Notes: generated by a model from the sequence alone, not told the origin. 64,000 bases of DNA from an uncultured Duncaniella sp. (GCF_910577345.1 NZ_CAJTMT010000003.1:161572-225571), one strand, 5' to 3'; shown: positions 1-8,926, numbered from the stretch's first letter. Translations and numbers: made by a program.

Positions 1-328
1 CGAGAGAGAGGGCCTTCATGCCGTAGGTGTAGCCATCGAGAAGAGCGTTGCTCATGTCGATGAGGTTCACGTCCTGTCCGAAAGTCTTCTTTGCAAAAAG
101 GTCGTCGTAGAGTTTGAAGCCTGCCTTACCGGGAATCCAGTAGGTCTGGGCATCCTTGTCAGTTTCAGGGTTTGAGAATGCAGGTGTGATCACATTGAGA
201 GCCTTCTGATAGGCAGCATAGCTGTCAGCGCTCTTGAACGCCTTTTCAGCTTCTTTGACCACGGCCACCTGGGCGGTCATGGAAGCGGCTGCGAAAAGCC
301 CAACGGTTAAGACGCAGATTTTTTTCAT
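1..328 (-). CDS. Secreted TPR-type protein, N-terminal part (cut by window edge)
   Basis: Reading leftwards from the ATG at 326-328 gives an open frame to the window edge. It begins MKKICVLTVGLFAAASMTAQ, a signal peptide with a probable cleavage after Ala19 (AxA-like, MTAQ). The mature part (VVKEAEKAFKSADSYAAYQKAL) is alpha-helical and looks like the start of tetratricopeptide repeats. From family knowledge, a TPR lipoprotein or periplasmic protein often follows gyrA in Bacteroidales; the gap to the gyrA stop is only 78 bp and both are on the same strand, so co-transcription is likely. The C-terminus is not in the window and no specific function can be assigned. Confidence 0.75.
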   Translation of the reverse strand, partial: MKKICVLTVGLFAAASMTAQVAVVKEAEKAFKSADSYAAYQKALNVITPAFSNPETDKDAQTYWIPGKAGFKLYDDLFAKKTFGQDVNLIDMSNALLDGYTYGMKALSL

Positions 329-406
329 AATAGAAATAAGTATTTTTTTGGTATTAATAGTTTTGCTGTTGTTTAATCTGTCTGAATAGCAGAAATATGG
401 AGATTA

Positions 407-3040
407 TCACTCTTCGGTGTCATCAGCGGCCTCCGACTCTGCGTCGGCATCATCATCAATCACCTCCTCGTCGATTTCCTCGACTTCGAGAAGTTCATCC
501 TCGGGAAGTTCGGGGGCGAGTTCCTGAGCCTCTACCTGCTCGACCTCTTCCTCTGGATCGGAATCGACGCAGCAGACAGACGCGATGGTGTCGTTGCGCT
601 TTTCAAGGTTGATGATACGGACACCCTGGGTGGCACGTCCCTGCACACGGATGTCGGCAACGTGGATGCGGAGGGTGATACCGCTCTTGTTGATGATGAC
701 AAGGTCATTGTCGTCGTTGACACTTTCGATGGCAACCAGACGGCCGGTCTTCTCGGTGATATTCATTGTGCGGACACCCTTACCGCCACGGTTGGTGACA
801 CGGTAGACGGGAACTTTCTCAGTCACGCCATCGGCATTTGTAATCTCAGTGTCGAGCGGAGTGCGCTTACCATAGCCGCGCTCACTGAGAACCATGACAT
901 CGTTGGTGGTGCCTTCGGGCATACAGATCATGCCTACAACCTCATCGTCTTCGCCGTCGAGGGTCATGCCGCGCACACCGGTGGACATACGGCCCATCTC
1001 GCGGACCTTGTTCTCGGGGAAGCGGATGGCACGGCCATTACGGTTGGCGAGGAGAATCTCGCTGTTGCCGTCGGTCATCTCAACGCTGAGGAGTTCGTCG
1101 TCCTCACGGATGATGATTGCGTTGACACCGCGGGCGCGGGGACGCGAGTAGGCTTCGAGGCGTGTCTTCTTGATGACACCCTTCTTGGTGGCGAACACGA
1201 GGTTGTGGGTGCGGACAAAGTCTGCATCGCCGAGCGACTTGGTGCAGATGAATGCCTTGACCGAATCATCCGACTCGATGTTGAGCATATTCTGGATGGC
1301 ACGTCCCTTGGAGTTCTTGGCACCCTCGGGAATCTCGTAGACCTTAAGCCAGTAGCAGCGACCCTTCTGGGTGAAGAAGAGCATGTAGTTGTGCATCGAG
1401 GCGGGATAGATATGCTCGATGAAGTCCTCATTGCGGGTATCGGAACCCTTGGCACCTACTCCACCACGGTTCTGCGCACGGAATTCGCTGAGCTGTGTGC
1501 GCTTGATGTAGCCGAGGTGAGAGATGGTGATAATCATGTCATCGTCGGCATAGAAGTCCTCGGCGTTGAAGTCACCGGCCGTGTAGTCGATGTCGGTGCG
1601 GCGGGCGTCGCCGTATTTGTCGCGGACCTCCATGAGTTCGGACTTGATGAGCTCACGGCAGGTGTGTTCGTCGGAAAGGATGAGTTCGAGACGTGCGATT
1701 TCCTTTTCGAGAGCTTCGTATTCGTTGCGGAGTTTGTCCTGCTCCAGTCCGGTGAGCTGACGCAGACGCATCTCGACGATGGCGGCAGTCTGTGGGTCGG
1801 TCAGGCCGAAACGCTCCTTAAGAGCCTCGCGGGCACCCTGGGTGTCGGATGCAGCACGGATAATCTTGATGACCTCGTCGATGTTCTGCGAAGCGATGAT
1901 GAGACCTTCGAGGATGTGGGCACGCTCCTGGGCCTTGTTGAGCTCAAACTGAGTGCGACGGATGACGACCTCGTGGCGATGCTTCACGAACTCGCCGATG
2001 AGTTCCTTGAGATTCAGTGTCTTGGGACGACCGTTGACGAGAGCCACGTTGTTGACACTGAACGAGGCCTGCATCTGGGTCATCTTGTAGAGCTTGTTGA
2101 GAACTACACTTGCGTTGGCATCGCTCTTGAGCTTGATGACGATACGCATACCCTTGTAGTTACTCTCATCGTTGATGTCGGCAATGCCGTCGAGCTTCTT
2201 GTCGTTGACGAGCTGCGCGATATAGGCGATAAGCTCAGCCTTGTTGACACCATAGGGAATCTCGGTGACAATTATATTCTCGTGGTTATCCTCAACCTCG
2301 ATTTCAGCCTTCGAACGGATGACGACACGGCCACGGCCTGTCTCGTAGGCTTCCTTCACGCCGTTGTAGCCATAGATGGTACCGCCGGTGGGGAAGTCAG
2401 GAGCGGGAATGTATTTCATGAGGCCTTCGACATCAATCTCGGGATTGTCGATGTAGGCCATACATGCGTTGATGGACTCGGCGAGGTTGTGGGTAGGCAT
2501 ATTGGTAGCCATACCGACGGCGATACCCGAAGCTCCGTTGACAAGGAGGTTGGGGAAACGGGTCGGAAGCACCACAGGCTCGTCGCGGGTGTTATCGTAG
2601 TTGCGCTGGAAATCAACAGTATCGCTGTCAATATCGGCAAGCATTTCTTCGCCAAGTTTGTCGAGACGCACCTCGGTGTAACGCATCGCAGCAGCTCCGT
2701 CGCCGTCGACAGAACCGAAGTTGCCGTGACCGTCCACAAGAGTGTAACGCATGGCCCAGGGCTGGGCAAGGCGGACTACAGTGCCGTAAATCGACGAGTC
2801 GCCATGGGGGTGATACTTACCCATGACCTCACCGACACAGTTTGCGGATTTCTTGTGGGCACGGTCGGAGGTGTTGCCCATCTCATTCATTCCAAAAAGC
2901 ACACGGCGGTGAACGGGCTTGAGTCCGTCGCGCACGTCAGGCAAGGCTCGCGAGACGATGACCGACATCGAATAGTCGATATAGGCGCTCTTCATCTCGT
3001 TCTCGATATTGATCTTGATAATGCGATCTTCTTCAATCAT
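407..3040 (-). CDS. gyrA: DNA gyrase subunit A
   Basis: GyrA makes and reseals the double-strand break in negative supercoiling, acting with GyrB as an A2B2 tetramer. The protein (877 aa) begins MIEEDRIIKINIENEMKSAY. The open frame extends 18 codons upstream, but that stretch is unlike GyrA, so the ATG at 3040 is preferred. The catalytic Tyr is Y121 in AAMRYTEVRL; the quinolone-determining region is HPHGDSSIYG (77-86). A GyrA-box-like QNRGGVGAKG in the C-terminal region favours GyrA over ParC. The C-terminus ends in an acidic tail of roughly 50 residues rich in Glu and Asp. Ser82 (E. coli Ser83) is the susceptible-type residue; position 86 (E. coli Asp87) is Gly, which may be lineage-specific. 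Divergent from clpC. Confidence 0.97.
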   Translation of the reverse strand: MIEEDRIIKINIENEMKSAYIDYSMSVIVSRALPDVRDGLKPVHRRVLFGMNEMGNTSDRAHKKSANCVGEVMGKYHPHGDSSIYGTVVRLAQPWAMRYTLVDGHGNFGSVDGDGAAAMRYTEVRLDKLGEEMLADIDSDTVDFQRNYDNTRDEPVVLPTRFPNLLVNGASGIAVGMATNMPTHNLAESINACMAYIDNPEIDVEGLMKYIPAPDFPTGGTIYGYNGVKEAYETGRGRVVIRSKAEIEVEDNHENIIVTEIPYGVNKAELIAYIAQLVNDKKLDGIADINDESNYKGMRIVIKLKSDANASVVLNKLYKMTQMQASFSVNNVALVNGRPKTLNLKELIGEFVKHRHEVVIRRTQFELNKAQERAHILEGLIIASQNIDEVIKIIRAASDTQGAREALKERFGLTDPQTAAIVEMRLRQLTGLEQDKLRNEYEALEKEIARLELILSDEHTCRELIKSELMEVRDKYGDARRTDIDYTAGDFNAEDFYADDDMIITISHLGYIKRTQLSEFRAQNRGGVGAKGSDTRNEDFIEHIYPASMHNYMLFFTQKGRCYWLKVYEIPEGAKNSKGRAIQNMLNIESDDSVKAFICTKSLGDADFVRTHNLVFATKKGVIKKTRLEAYSRPRARGVNAIIIREDDELLSVEMTDGNSEILLANRNGRAIRFPENKVREMGRMSTGVRGMTLDGEDDEVVGMICMPEGTTNDVMVLSERGYGKRTPLDTEITNADGVTEKVPVYRVTNRGGKGVRTMNITEKTGRLVAIESVNDDNDLVIINKSGITLRIHVADIRVQGRATQGVRIINLEKRNDTIASVCCVDSDPEEEVEQVEAQELAPELPEDELLEVEEIDEEVIDDDADAESEAADDTEE

Positions 3041-3167
3041 AGCTTTTTCAATACGGAGGCGCTGAATCCGAAGGAAAGCTCCGACGGCCAACAACCCCTT
3101 TAAAAACTTATCTTCTTACTATATTAATAATGTGTAGTCCGAGAAATCACAAAAGGATTTTTCCCGA

Positions 3168-3204
3168 CAAAGGTAAGAAATATTTTGCAAAAATCGTATC
3201 TTTG
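3168..3204. promoter_or_regulatory. Back-to-back gyrA and clpC promoters
   Basis: Two Bacteroidota -7 elements (TAnnTTTG) face outward: TACCTTTG on the minus strand at 3168-3175 (toward gyrA) and TATCTTTG on the plus strand at 3197-3204 (toward clpC). The space between them is 21 bp, so each -33 region falls on the other's -7 box; neither has a clear TTTG -33. Simultaneous occupancy by two polymerases would be hindered. The clpC leader would be about 220 nt, that of gyrA about 120 nt. Confidence 0.6.
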
Positions 3205-3433
3205 CACATCAAGAAATGTTTTTTAATTGTTATTAGAAGAAAGTGGCAGACTTTGGCATAGTTTTTGATAGTAGAAAGCTATGTCGGGACTGTCCAAACG
3301 GCCTAAAGCCGACTCTTGCGTCAGCATCTACGACACAGCAATTCATCATCTCTCCCAACCGGCCTGCAAGCGCGATGTCCCCGCAGTCAAGGCCGGGAAA
3401 GTTCACCACTTAACAAAGAAAGGTACAATCAAG

Positions 3434-6067
3434 ATGGACACAGTTTATTCACGAAAATTCAAGGAAATAATCTCCGATTCACCCCGCCAGGCAGCCCGGC
3501 ACAACAACCGCTATGTCATGCCCGAGCACATCCTGCTGTCACTCCTGACAGACATGGAGGGGGAGCCGGCCCGACTTATAGACCGCGCGGCCAAAGGCGC
3601 GTCGGCCTACGAGCTGCGCGAGAATCTCGATAAGGCGCTTTTCAATGCCGCGACCGATGCCGGGTATCAAGGCACAGTCGGCGTCAACGAAGTGAGCCTC
3701 AGCGACCTCACCGGACGCATCATCAAGCTCAGCGTACTCGAAGCCCGTATGCTCAAAAGCAATGAGGTGGACGCAACCCACCTCCTGCTCGCAATTTTCC
3801 ACAATTCGGACGCACAGAATTCCGAATTCATGGAGACTTTCAAGCGCGCAGGCATATCATACGAGGCGCTTTACCGCATCGTGGCAACCGATGCCAATAT
3901 ACCCACCGCGCTCAACGCCGAGTTTGCGGGCGATGATGACGAGGACGACATGCCTCCCCGCCAGTCACAGGACAACCAGAGCCAGCAATCGGCCAAAAGA
4001 CAGGGCGCGACCACCGCACAGCGCCGTGGCAACGACACTCCGGTGCTTGACAAATATGGCAACGACATGACACTTGCCGCCGAGGAAAACCGCCTCGACC
4101 CGGTCGTGGGCCGCGATGTCGAGATCGAACGTCTCGCCCAGATTCTCAGCCGCAGGAAGAAGAACAATCCGGTGCTCATCGGTGAGCCGGGCGTCGGCAA
4201 ATCGGCAATCGTCGAAGGTCTCGCCCTCCGCATCGTGCAGCGCAAGGTGTCGCGTATCCTTTTCGGCAAGAGAGTTGTGTCGCTCGACATGGCTTCAATC
4301 GTCGCCGGCACCAAGTATCGCGGACAGTTCGAGGAGCGCATCAAGGCTATCCTCGACGAGCTTTCGAAGAACAAGGACATCATCCTCTTCATCGACGAGC
4401 TCCATACCATCGTCGGCGCGGGAAATGCCGCCGGTTCGATGGATGCAGCCAACCTTCTCAAACCAGCACTCGCGCGTGGAGAGATACAGTGCATCGGCGC
4501 TACCACCCTCGACGAGTATCGCAAGAATATCGAGAATGACGGAGCGCTCGAACGCCGCTTCCAGAAGGTGATGGTCGAGCCTACCACCTCGGAGGAAACC
4601 CGCATCATCCTTGACAATATCAAGGACAAGTATGAGGAGCACCACAACGTAAACTATACGCCGGAGGCACTTGACGCATGTGTGCAGCTCACCGAGCGCT
4701 ACATCTCCGACCGCAATTTCCCCGACAAGGCCATTGATGCCATGGACGAGGCAGGCAGCCGAGTGCATGTGACAAACATCGCTGTACCCAAGGAAATCGA
4801 GCAGCTCGAACAGCACATCGAGGAGGTGTCGGCACAGAAACTCCGCGCCGCACAATCGCAGAATTTCGAGAAAGCCGCCTCATACCGCGACAAGGAGCAG
4901 CAACTGAAAGCTATGCTTGAGGAAGCGAAAGCCAAATGGGAGGAGCAGCTCAACGCCATGCGCGAGACTGTCGATGCCGACAAGGTTGCGGAGGTCGTGG
5001 CCATGATGACAGGCGTACCCGTCCAAAGAGTGGCACAGGCCGAAGGCAAACGACTCAAAGAGATGTCGCCCGCCCTCAAAAGCCTTATCATCGGCCAGGA
5101 TCCGGCTATCGAGAAGGTGGTCAAGGCAATCCAGCGCAACCGCATCGGTCTGAAAGACCCCAACAAACCCATCGGCACCTTCCTCTTCCTCGGTCCGACC
5201 GGCGTCGGTAAGACTCACCTTGCAAAGAAGCTCGCGGAATACATGTTTGATTCCTCGGATACCCTCATCCGCATCGACATGAGTGAATATATGGAAAAAT
5301 TCACCGTGTCGCGTCTCGTTGGAGCGCCTCCGGGATATGTCGGTTATGAGGAGGGTGGTCAGCTAACGGAGAAAGTGCGCCGTCACCCCTACTCCATCGT
5401 GCTTCTCGACGAGATTGAGAAGGCTCACCCCGACGTGTTCAACCTGCTTCTTCAGGTGATGGACGAAGGCCGTCTGACCGACTCGCTTGGCCGTCGCATC
5501 GACTTCAAGAACACTGTGATAATCATGACCTCCAACATCGGTTCTCGCCAACTCAAAGACTTCGGCGGTGGCATCGGTTTCAATTCGCGCCCTGCCGACG
5601 ACAAGGAGTATAGCCAAGGTGTGTTGCGCAAGGCTCTCAACAAGGCTTTCGCCCCCGAATTCCTCAACCGAATCGACGACATCATCATGTTTGATCCGCT
5701 GTCAAAGGATGCCATCTTCAAGATTATCGACATCGAGCTTGCAGGCTTCAACAAGCGCGTCAAGGAACTCGGATATATCCTCAATATCTCCGATGAAGCC
5801 CGCAACTTCATTGCCGAGAAAGGCTATGACTCGCAGTTTGGCGCACGTCCGCTCAAACGAGCCATCCAAAAGTATCTTGAAGACAAACTCGCCGAGCTTA
5901 TCATTGATTCGGAACTCACCGCAGGCGATGAAATCCGTGTGACATACACGCCCGGAGCCGAGGAACTGACAACCGAGATTATCAAAAGCTCCGAACGTGG
6001 CGAACACACCCTGACCGCCGGTGAAGGCCATACAGCTACCGGTGACAGCGATTCGGATGCAAACTAA
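3434..6067 (+). CDS. clpC: ATP-dependent Clp protease ATP-binding subunit ClpC
   Basis: AAA+ unfoldase that delivers substrates to ClpP. The start at 3434 (MDTVYSRKFKEIISDS) is chosen because the 51 upstream in-frame codons do not resemble a Clp N-domain; this gives 877 aa. Order: double Clp_N repeat (about 1-145), a Gln/Ser-rich linker (about 175-200), first AAA+ with Walker A GEPGVGKS near 250, a UVR-type coiled segment (NFEKAASYRDKEQQLKAML) near 476, second AAA+ with GPTGVGKT near 587, an IGF tripeptide (GGGIGF) near 711 in the position of the ClpP-docking loop, and a C-terminal D2-small domain. The UVR segment distinguishes ClpC from ClpA and ClpB. Divergent from gyrA; a strong hairpin terminator follows. 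Confidence 0.95.
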   Translation: MDTVYSRKFKEIISDSPRQAARHNNRYVMPEHILLSLLTDMEGEPARLIDRAAKGASAYELRENLDKALFNAATDAGYQGTVGVNEVSLSDLTGRIIKLSVLEARMLKSNEVDATHLLLAIFHNSDAQNSEFMETFKRAGISYEALYRIVATDANIPTALNAEFAGDDDEDDMPPRQSQDNQSQQSAKRQGATTAQRRGNDTPVLDKYGNDMTLAAEENRLDPVVGRDVEIERLAQILSRRKKNNPVLIGEPGVGKSAIVEGLALRIVQRKVSRILFGKRVVSLDMASIVAGTKYRGQFEERIKAILDELSKNKDIILFIDELHTIVGAGNAAGSMDAANLLKPALARGEIQCIGATTLDEYRKNIENDGALERRFQKVMVEPTTSEETRIILDNIKDKYEEHHNVNYTPEALDACVQLTERYISDRNFPDKAIDAMDEAGSRVHVTNIAVPKEIEQLEQHIEEVSAQKLRAAQSQNFEKAASYRDKEQQLKAMLEEAKAKWEEQLNAMRETVDADKVAEVVAMMTGVPVQRVAQAEGKRLKEMSPALKSLIIGQDPAIEKVVKAIQRNRIGLKDPNKPIGTFLFLGPTGVGKTHLAKKLAEYMFDSSDTLIRIDMSEYMEKFTVSRLVGAPPGYVGYEEGGQLTEKVRRHPYSIVLLDEIEKAHPDVFNLLLQVMDEGRLTDSLGRRIDFKNTVIIMTSNIGSRQLKDFGGGIGFNSRPADDKEYSQGVLRKALNKAFAPEFLNRIDDIIMFDPLSKDAIFKIIDIELAGFNKRVKELGYILNISDEARNFIAEKGYDSQFGARPLKRAIQKYLEDKLAELIIDSELTAGDEIRVTYTPGAEELTTEIIKSSERGEHTLTAGEGHTATGDSDSDAN

Positions 6068-6129
6068 GACTGAAATTTCAATCCCGTCGTGAGCCGTCAA
6101 GCCCACCGACTAATCATTAACTTTTGACA

Positions 6130-6182
6130 CTGTCCCCATGTCGGGCTTCTTTTGGAGTAGACATGGGGGCAGCGTTTTTTTC
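6130..6182 (+). terminator. Rho-independent terminator after clpC
   Basis: Arms CTGTCCCCATGTC (6130-6142) and GACATGGGGGCAG (6160-6172) pair with one imperfect position and are followed by a run of eight T. Confidence 0.85.
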
Positions 6183-6243
6183 AATCCAATCCACGTCGGT
6201 GTAGCACTTTAAAAGTTCGCAATCAATTCCACCGTGAAAAAAA

Positions 6244-6275
6244 TTTGCACAATCCGAATTAATTACCTACCTTTG
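6244..6275 (+). promoter_or_regulatory. Promoter of tRNA-Ser
   Basis: TTTG at 6244-6247, 20-bp spacer, TACCTTTG at 6268-6275: a complete match to the Bacteroides -33/-7 pattern, about 50 bp before the tRNA. Confidence 0.8.
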
Positions 6276-6325
6276 CAGCCGTAATCGTTTCCAACTACGG
6301 ATTCATTACTCGGAACATCCATTTT

Positions 6326-6413
6326 GGAGTGATGCTCGAGTGGCTGAAGAGGCACGCCTGGAAAGCGTGTATACGTCAAAAGCGTATCGCGAGTTCGAAT
6401 CTCGCTCACTCCG
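6326..6413 (+). tRNA. tRNA-Ser (GGA)
   Basis: Acceptor stem GGAGTGA (from 6326) pairs with TCACTCC (6406-6412), with discriminator G6413. The anticodon stem is CACGC/GCGTG around loop CTGGAAA, anticodon GGA. A long variable arm (class II, as expected for Ser) and a T-arm with GTTCGAATC follow. CCA is not encoded. 88 nt. Confidence 0.95.
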
Positions 6414-6420
6414 CAAAACC

Positions 6421-6470
6421 AAACGCTGATTATCAGACGCGAGACAGCCCTGAAAATCAGCGTTTTTTGT
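6421..6470 (+). terminator. Terminator after tRNA-Ser
   Basis: Perfect 11-bp arms AAACGCTGATT (6421-6431) and AATCAGCGTTT (6455-6465), continuing in T residues. Confidence 0.8.
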
Positions 6471-6548
6471 TTCTCTACCCTGCCCTATATGGCTCTCGCA
6501 CCCCCGGAGAGGCTGACGGGCGCAAATACTTTTTATTTCTTTCGCGAC

Positions 6549-6947
6549 ATGGCAAAACCGGAATACATACAGAAAAACAAAGCGTGGCTTGAGGAAAAGT
6601 CGCGTGAAGAGGGAGTGTATCCCCTCGACAAAGGCATTTTCTATAAAGTCATCAAGCGTGGCAAAACCGATGGACCGACCCCGAACAGAGGAAGCGTCGT
6701 CGTGGCCCACTATGTCGGCAAGACCATCAACGGTAAGACTTTCGACAGCAGTCGCGGCGGTGTCGCACCCGCATTCCGATTGCGGGAACTGATTCCGGGC
6801 TGGATAATTGCGTTGCAAAAGATGCATGTCGGTGATAAGTGGGAAATTTATATCCCCGCTGAACAGGGCTATGGAAAATTCAATCAGCCCGGTATTCCCG
6901 GTGGATCCACTTTGATATTCGAAATCGAACTGCTCGGCATTTCATAA
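6549..6947 (+). CDS. FKBP-type peptidyl-prolyl cis-trans isomerase
   Basis: Accelerates cis-trans isomerisation at proline bonds during folding. The 132-residue protein from MAKPEYIQKN carries one C-terminal FKBP domain: VVVAHYVGKTINGKTFDSS, then IPGWIIALQKMHVGDKWEIYIP, EQGYG and the closing strand STLIFEIELL. The start at 6549 is preferred over the upstream in-frame ATG at 6489, whose extra 20 residues are atypical and overlap the tRNA terminator region. No signal peptide is evident, so a cytoplasmic location is likely. A Nudix gene follows after 14 bp, suggesting co-transcription. Confidence 0.9.
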   Translation: MAKPEYIQKNKAWLEEKSREEGVYPLDKGIFYKVIKRGKTDGPTPNRGSVVVAHYVGKTINGKTFDSSRGGVAPAFRLRELIPGWIIALQKMHVGDKWEIYIPAEQGYGKFNQPGIPGGSTLIFEIELLGIS

Positions 6948-6961
6948 ATCAAGACGCTACT

Positions 6962-7462
6962 ATGCCCAAAGATAACGCACAGGAATTGTTTCCGCTCGTA
7001 GATGAAACGGGAAAGGTGATCGGTTCGGCAACAAGAGGGAAATGCCATGACGGGAGCAAGTTGCTCCACCCGGTGGTACACCTCCATGTGTTTGACCGTG
7101 AAGGACGGCTCTATCTACAGAAACGCCCTGAATGGAAGGACATTCAACCGGGGAAATGGGACACAGCCGTAGGCGGACATGTGGATTTCGGAGAAGAAAT
7201 ACCCTCTGCTCTGCGACGGGAAGCGAAAGAGGAGCTTGGGCTCGAAAATTTCGAGCCGGAATTCATTGAGAGCTACATTTTTGAATCCTCTCGCGAAAGA
7301 GAAATGGTCAATGCTTTCAAAACCGTTGTCACCGCCATCCCACAACCATCAGACGAGCTTGACGGAGGGCGTTTCTGGTCACGGGAAGAGATTGCCGAAG
7401 CAATGGGCAAAGGCATTTTCACGCCGAATTTTGAAAGCGAGTATCAGAAGTTGTTTCTTTAA
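6962..7462 (+). CDS. Nudix hydrolase
   Basis: Nudix enzymes cleave nucleoside-diphosphate-linked or similar pyrophosphates. The signature GHVDFGEEIPSALRREAKEE is a complete match to the Nudix box GX5EX7REUXEEXGU (around residues 73-95 of 166), so the metal-binding Glu residues are present. The N-terminal part (LFPLVDETGKVIGSATRGKCH, then LLHPVVHLHVFD) is typical of the Idi-like/YfcD branch. The substrate cannot be read from sequence. The gene follows the FKBP gene closely. Confidence 0.9.
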   Translation: MPKDNAQELFPLVDETGKVIGSATRGKCHDGSKLLHPVVHLHVFDREGRLYLQKRPEWKDIQPGKWDTAVGGHVDFGEEIPSALRREAKEELGLENFEPEFIESYIFESSREREMVNAFKTVVTAIPQPSDELDGGRFWSREEIAEAMGKGIFTPNFESEYQKLFL

Positions 7463-7618
7463 AGGGGCAGCGTAAAAAAATAGATACAAAAGAACATAAT
7501 AAACAAAAGAAACAGAAGTATAATTTACTGAGATTAATCTTTTTGTATCTTCTGACCTTCTGTCGTTCTGTGCCTTTTTATTTTACGGCTTACGCCTCTT
7601 TAAACAAATTCAGAGAGA

Positions 7619-7647
7619 GGAGCGGGGTGGCTGCCCCACCCTGCTCC
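7619..7647. terminator. GC-rich hairpin between convergent genes
   Basis: Arms GGAGCGGGGTGG (7619-7630) and CCACCCTGCTCC (7636-7647) form a 12-bp stem with one G-T wobble and a 5-nt loop. It lies between the convergent Nudix and flavodoxin genes. No T-run follows on either strand, so termination is only likely. The rest of 7463-7712 shows nothing recognisable. Confidence 0.45.
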
Positions 7648-7712
7648 TCCCGCAATCATAAACATCAATCGACAAATGGTCCATGACTTGCTCCTGCTGG
7701 ACCAAGGAGAAG

Positions 7713-8216
7713 TTATAGCATCGGTTTAATAGAATCTATCCAAGCCGAGATACGCGCATCGGTCAGATCGCTTTCGTTGTCCTCGTCAAGAGCAAGGCCG
7801 ACAAATTTTCCATCGACAACAGAGGTTGATTCATCAAACGTGTAACCATCCGTCGATACCTCTCCGACCATAGTCGCGCCCGCGCCCTTTGCGGCATCGT
7901 AAAGAGCTGACATTGCATCGCAGAATGTGGTGCTGAAGCCGTTGGAATCACCGCAACCGAACACTGCCACAGTCTTCCCTGCAAGATCGGCAGATTTCAG
8001 AATATCGACGGCATCATACCACTCGTCCTGCAAATCGCCACTACCCCAGGTTGAGGAGCCGAGGAGAATGTTGTCATACTTGCCAAGTTTATCAGCATCA
8101 AGTTCAGAAGCGCTGTAGACCGAGGATGAATCCACACCAAGAGCCTCTGCTATGCGACGTGCAATGCTCTCGCAATTGCCGGTCGTCGAACCATAAAAAA
8201 TTGCAGTTTCTTTCAT
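7713..8216 (-). CDS. fldA: Flavodoxin
   Basis: FMN-dependent electron carrier that can replace ferredoxin under iron limitation. The protein (167 aa) starts MKETAIFYGSTTGNCESIAR, where GSTTGN is the FMN-phosphate-binding loop. STWGSGDLQDEW (about 54-65) holds the first isoalloxazine-stacking loop and FGCGDSNGF (about 89-97) the second loop region. The length fits the long-chain bacterial type. The leader holds four tandem 21-22-bp repeats running up to the start codon (separate entry), which points to leader-based or operator-array control. Confidence 0.95.
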   Translation of the reverse strand: MKETAIFYGSTTGNCESIARRIAEALGVDSSSVYSASELDADKLGKYDNILLGSSTWGSGDLQDEWYDAVDILKSADLAGKTVAVFGCGDSNGFSTTFCDAMSALYDAAKGAGATMVGEVSTDGYTFDESTSVVDGKFVGLALDEDNESDLTDARISAWIDSIKPML

Positions 8217-8217
8217 A

Positions 8218-8305
8218 CTTTGTTTCGTTATAAATTATCCTTTGTTACGTTGTAATTTATCTGAAATTCATTGTAAGTTATCTGAATTTCATTGTAAAAT
8301 TATCC
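8218..8305 (-). repeat. Four tandem 21-22-bp repeats in the fldA leader
   Basis: On the fldA strand the unit GATAAnTTACAAnGAA plus about 6 nt occurs four times end to end, with unit starts at plus-strand positions near 8304, 8282, 8261 and 8239. Units 1 and 2 end TTCA; units 3 and 4 end CAAAG. The last unit abuts the start codon. They lie downstream of the candidate -7 box, so they would be transcribed. Confidence 0.8.
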
Positions 8306-8309
8306 GATG

Positions 8310-8317
8310 CAAAATTA
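8310..8317 (-). promoter_or_regulatory. Candidate fldA -7 element
   Basis: TAATTTTG on the minus strand. A TTTG lies upstream at 8334-8337 with a 16-bp spacer, shorter than the usual 19-21. Start of transcription would fall at the first leader repeat. Confidence 0.45.
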
Positions 8318-8403
8318 TGAAAGAAACCCACCACAAAAAATACCTAAAAATAGGGTATTTTTAACCGATACTTCATTTTTGAATTTTAACAGAATTAATA
8401 ATC

Positions 8404-8907
8404 ATGCAGAAAGTCATCATCATCGGTTGTCCCGGTGCCGGGAAGAGCACTTTCGGGAGGAAATTGGCAGATGTGACCGGTCTGCCTCTACATTATCTCG
8501 ATATGATATGGCACCGGCCGGACCGGACCACTGTCAGCCGTGAGGAATTTGACAAACAGCTCGACAGCCTGCTTGATGGAGACCGTTGGATTATTGACGG
8601 TAACTACATCCGTACACTTCCGTTGAGGCTGTTTCGATGCGACACGGTTTTCATGTTCGACCTCCCGTTGGAAGTCTGCCTCGCAGGAGCGGAAGAACGG
8701 CTTGGAAAAGAGCGCGTTGACATGCCTTGGACTGACACGGTACTTGACGAGGAATTCCGTCAATGGATACTCGATTTCCCCAAGATGCAACTACCATTGA
8801 TAAATCTCTTTTTGGACAGCTATAATGGAACAGTCGTAAGATTCAAAAGCCGACGAGAGGCCGACGAATACATAATCGCACTTAAATCAGCCTCGAAGCC
8901 CGATTAA
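8404..8907 (+). CDS. P-loop kinase-like protein (adenylate kinase/topology modulator family)
   Basis: A 167-residue protein with Walker A GCPGAGKST (8-16) and a kinase-like DMIWHRPDR segment. The motif RWIIDGNYIRTLPLR resembles the substrate-side region of the FlaR/topology-modulation and shikimate/adenylate kinase-like P-loop proteins found in many bacteria. These are small predicted nucleotide or nucleoside kinases without an agreed substrate. It stands alone between the divergent flavodoxin gene and fba; no -7 element is clear upstream. Confidence 0.75.
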   Translation: MQKVIIIGCPGAGKSTFGRKLADVTGLPLHYLDMIWHRPDRTTVSREEFDKQLDSLLDGDRWIIDGNYIRTLPLRLFRCDTVFMFDLPLEVCLAGAEERLGKERVDMPWTDTVLDEEFRQWILDFPKMQLPLINLFLDSYNGTVVRFKSRREADEYIIALKSASKPD

Positions 8908-8926
8908 AGAAATTTTTATTTATTTA

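Noticed and set aside
662..3103. 813-codon open frame on the plus strand
   Set aside because: It is the exact antisense of gyrA, with a Val/Asp/Glu/His-rich composition typical of a shadow frame; gyrA is unmistakable.
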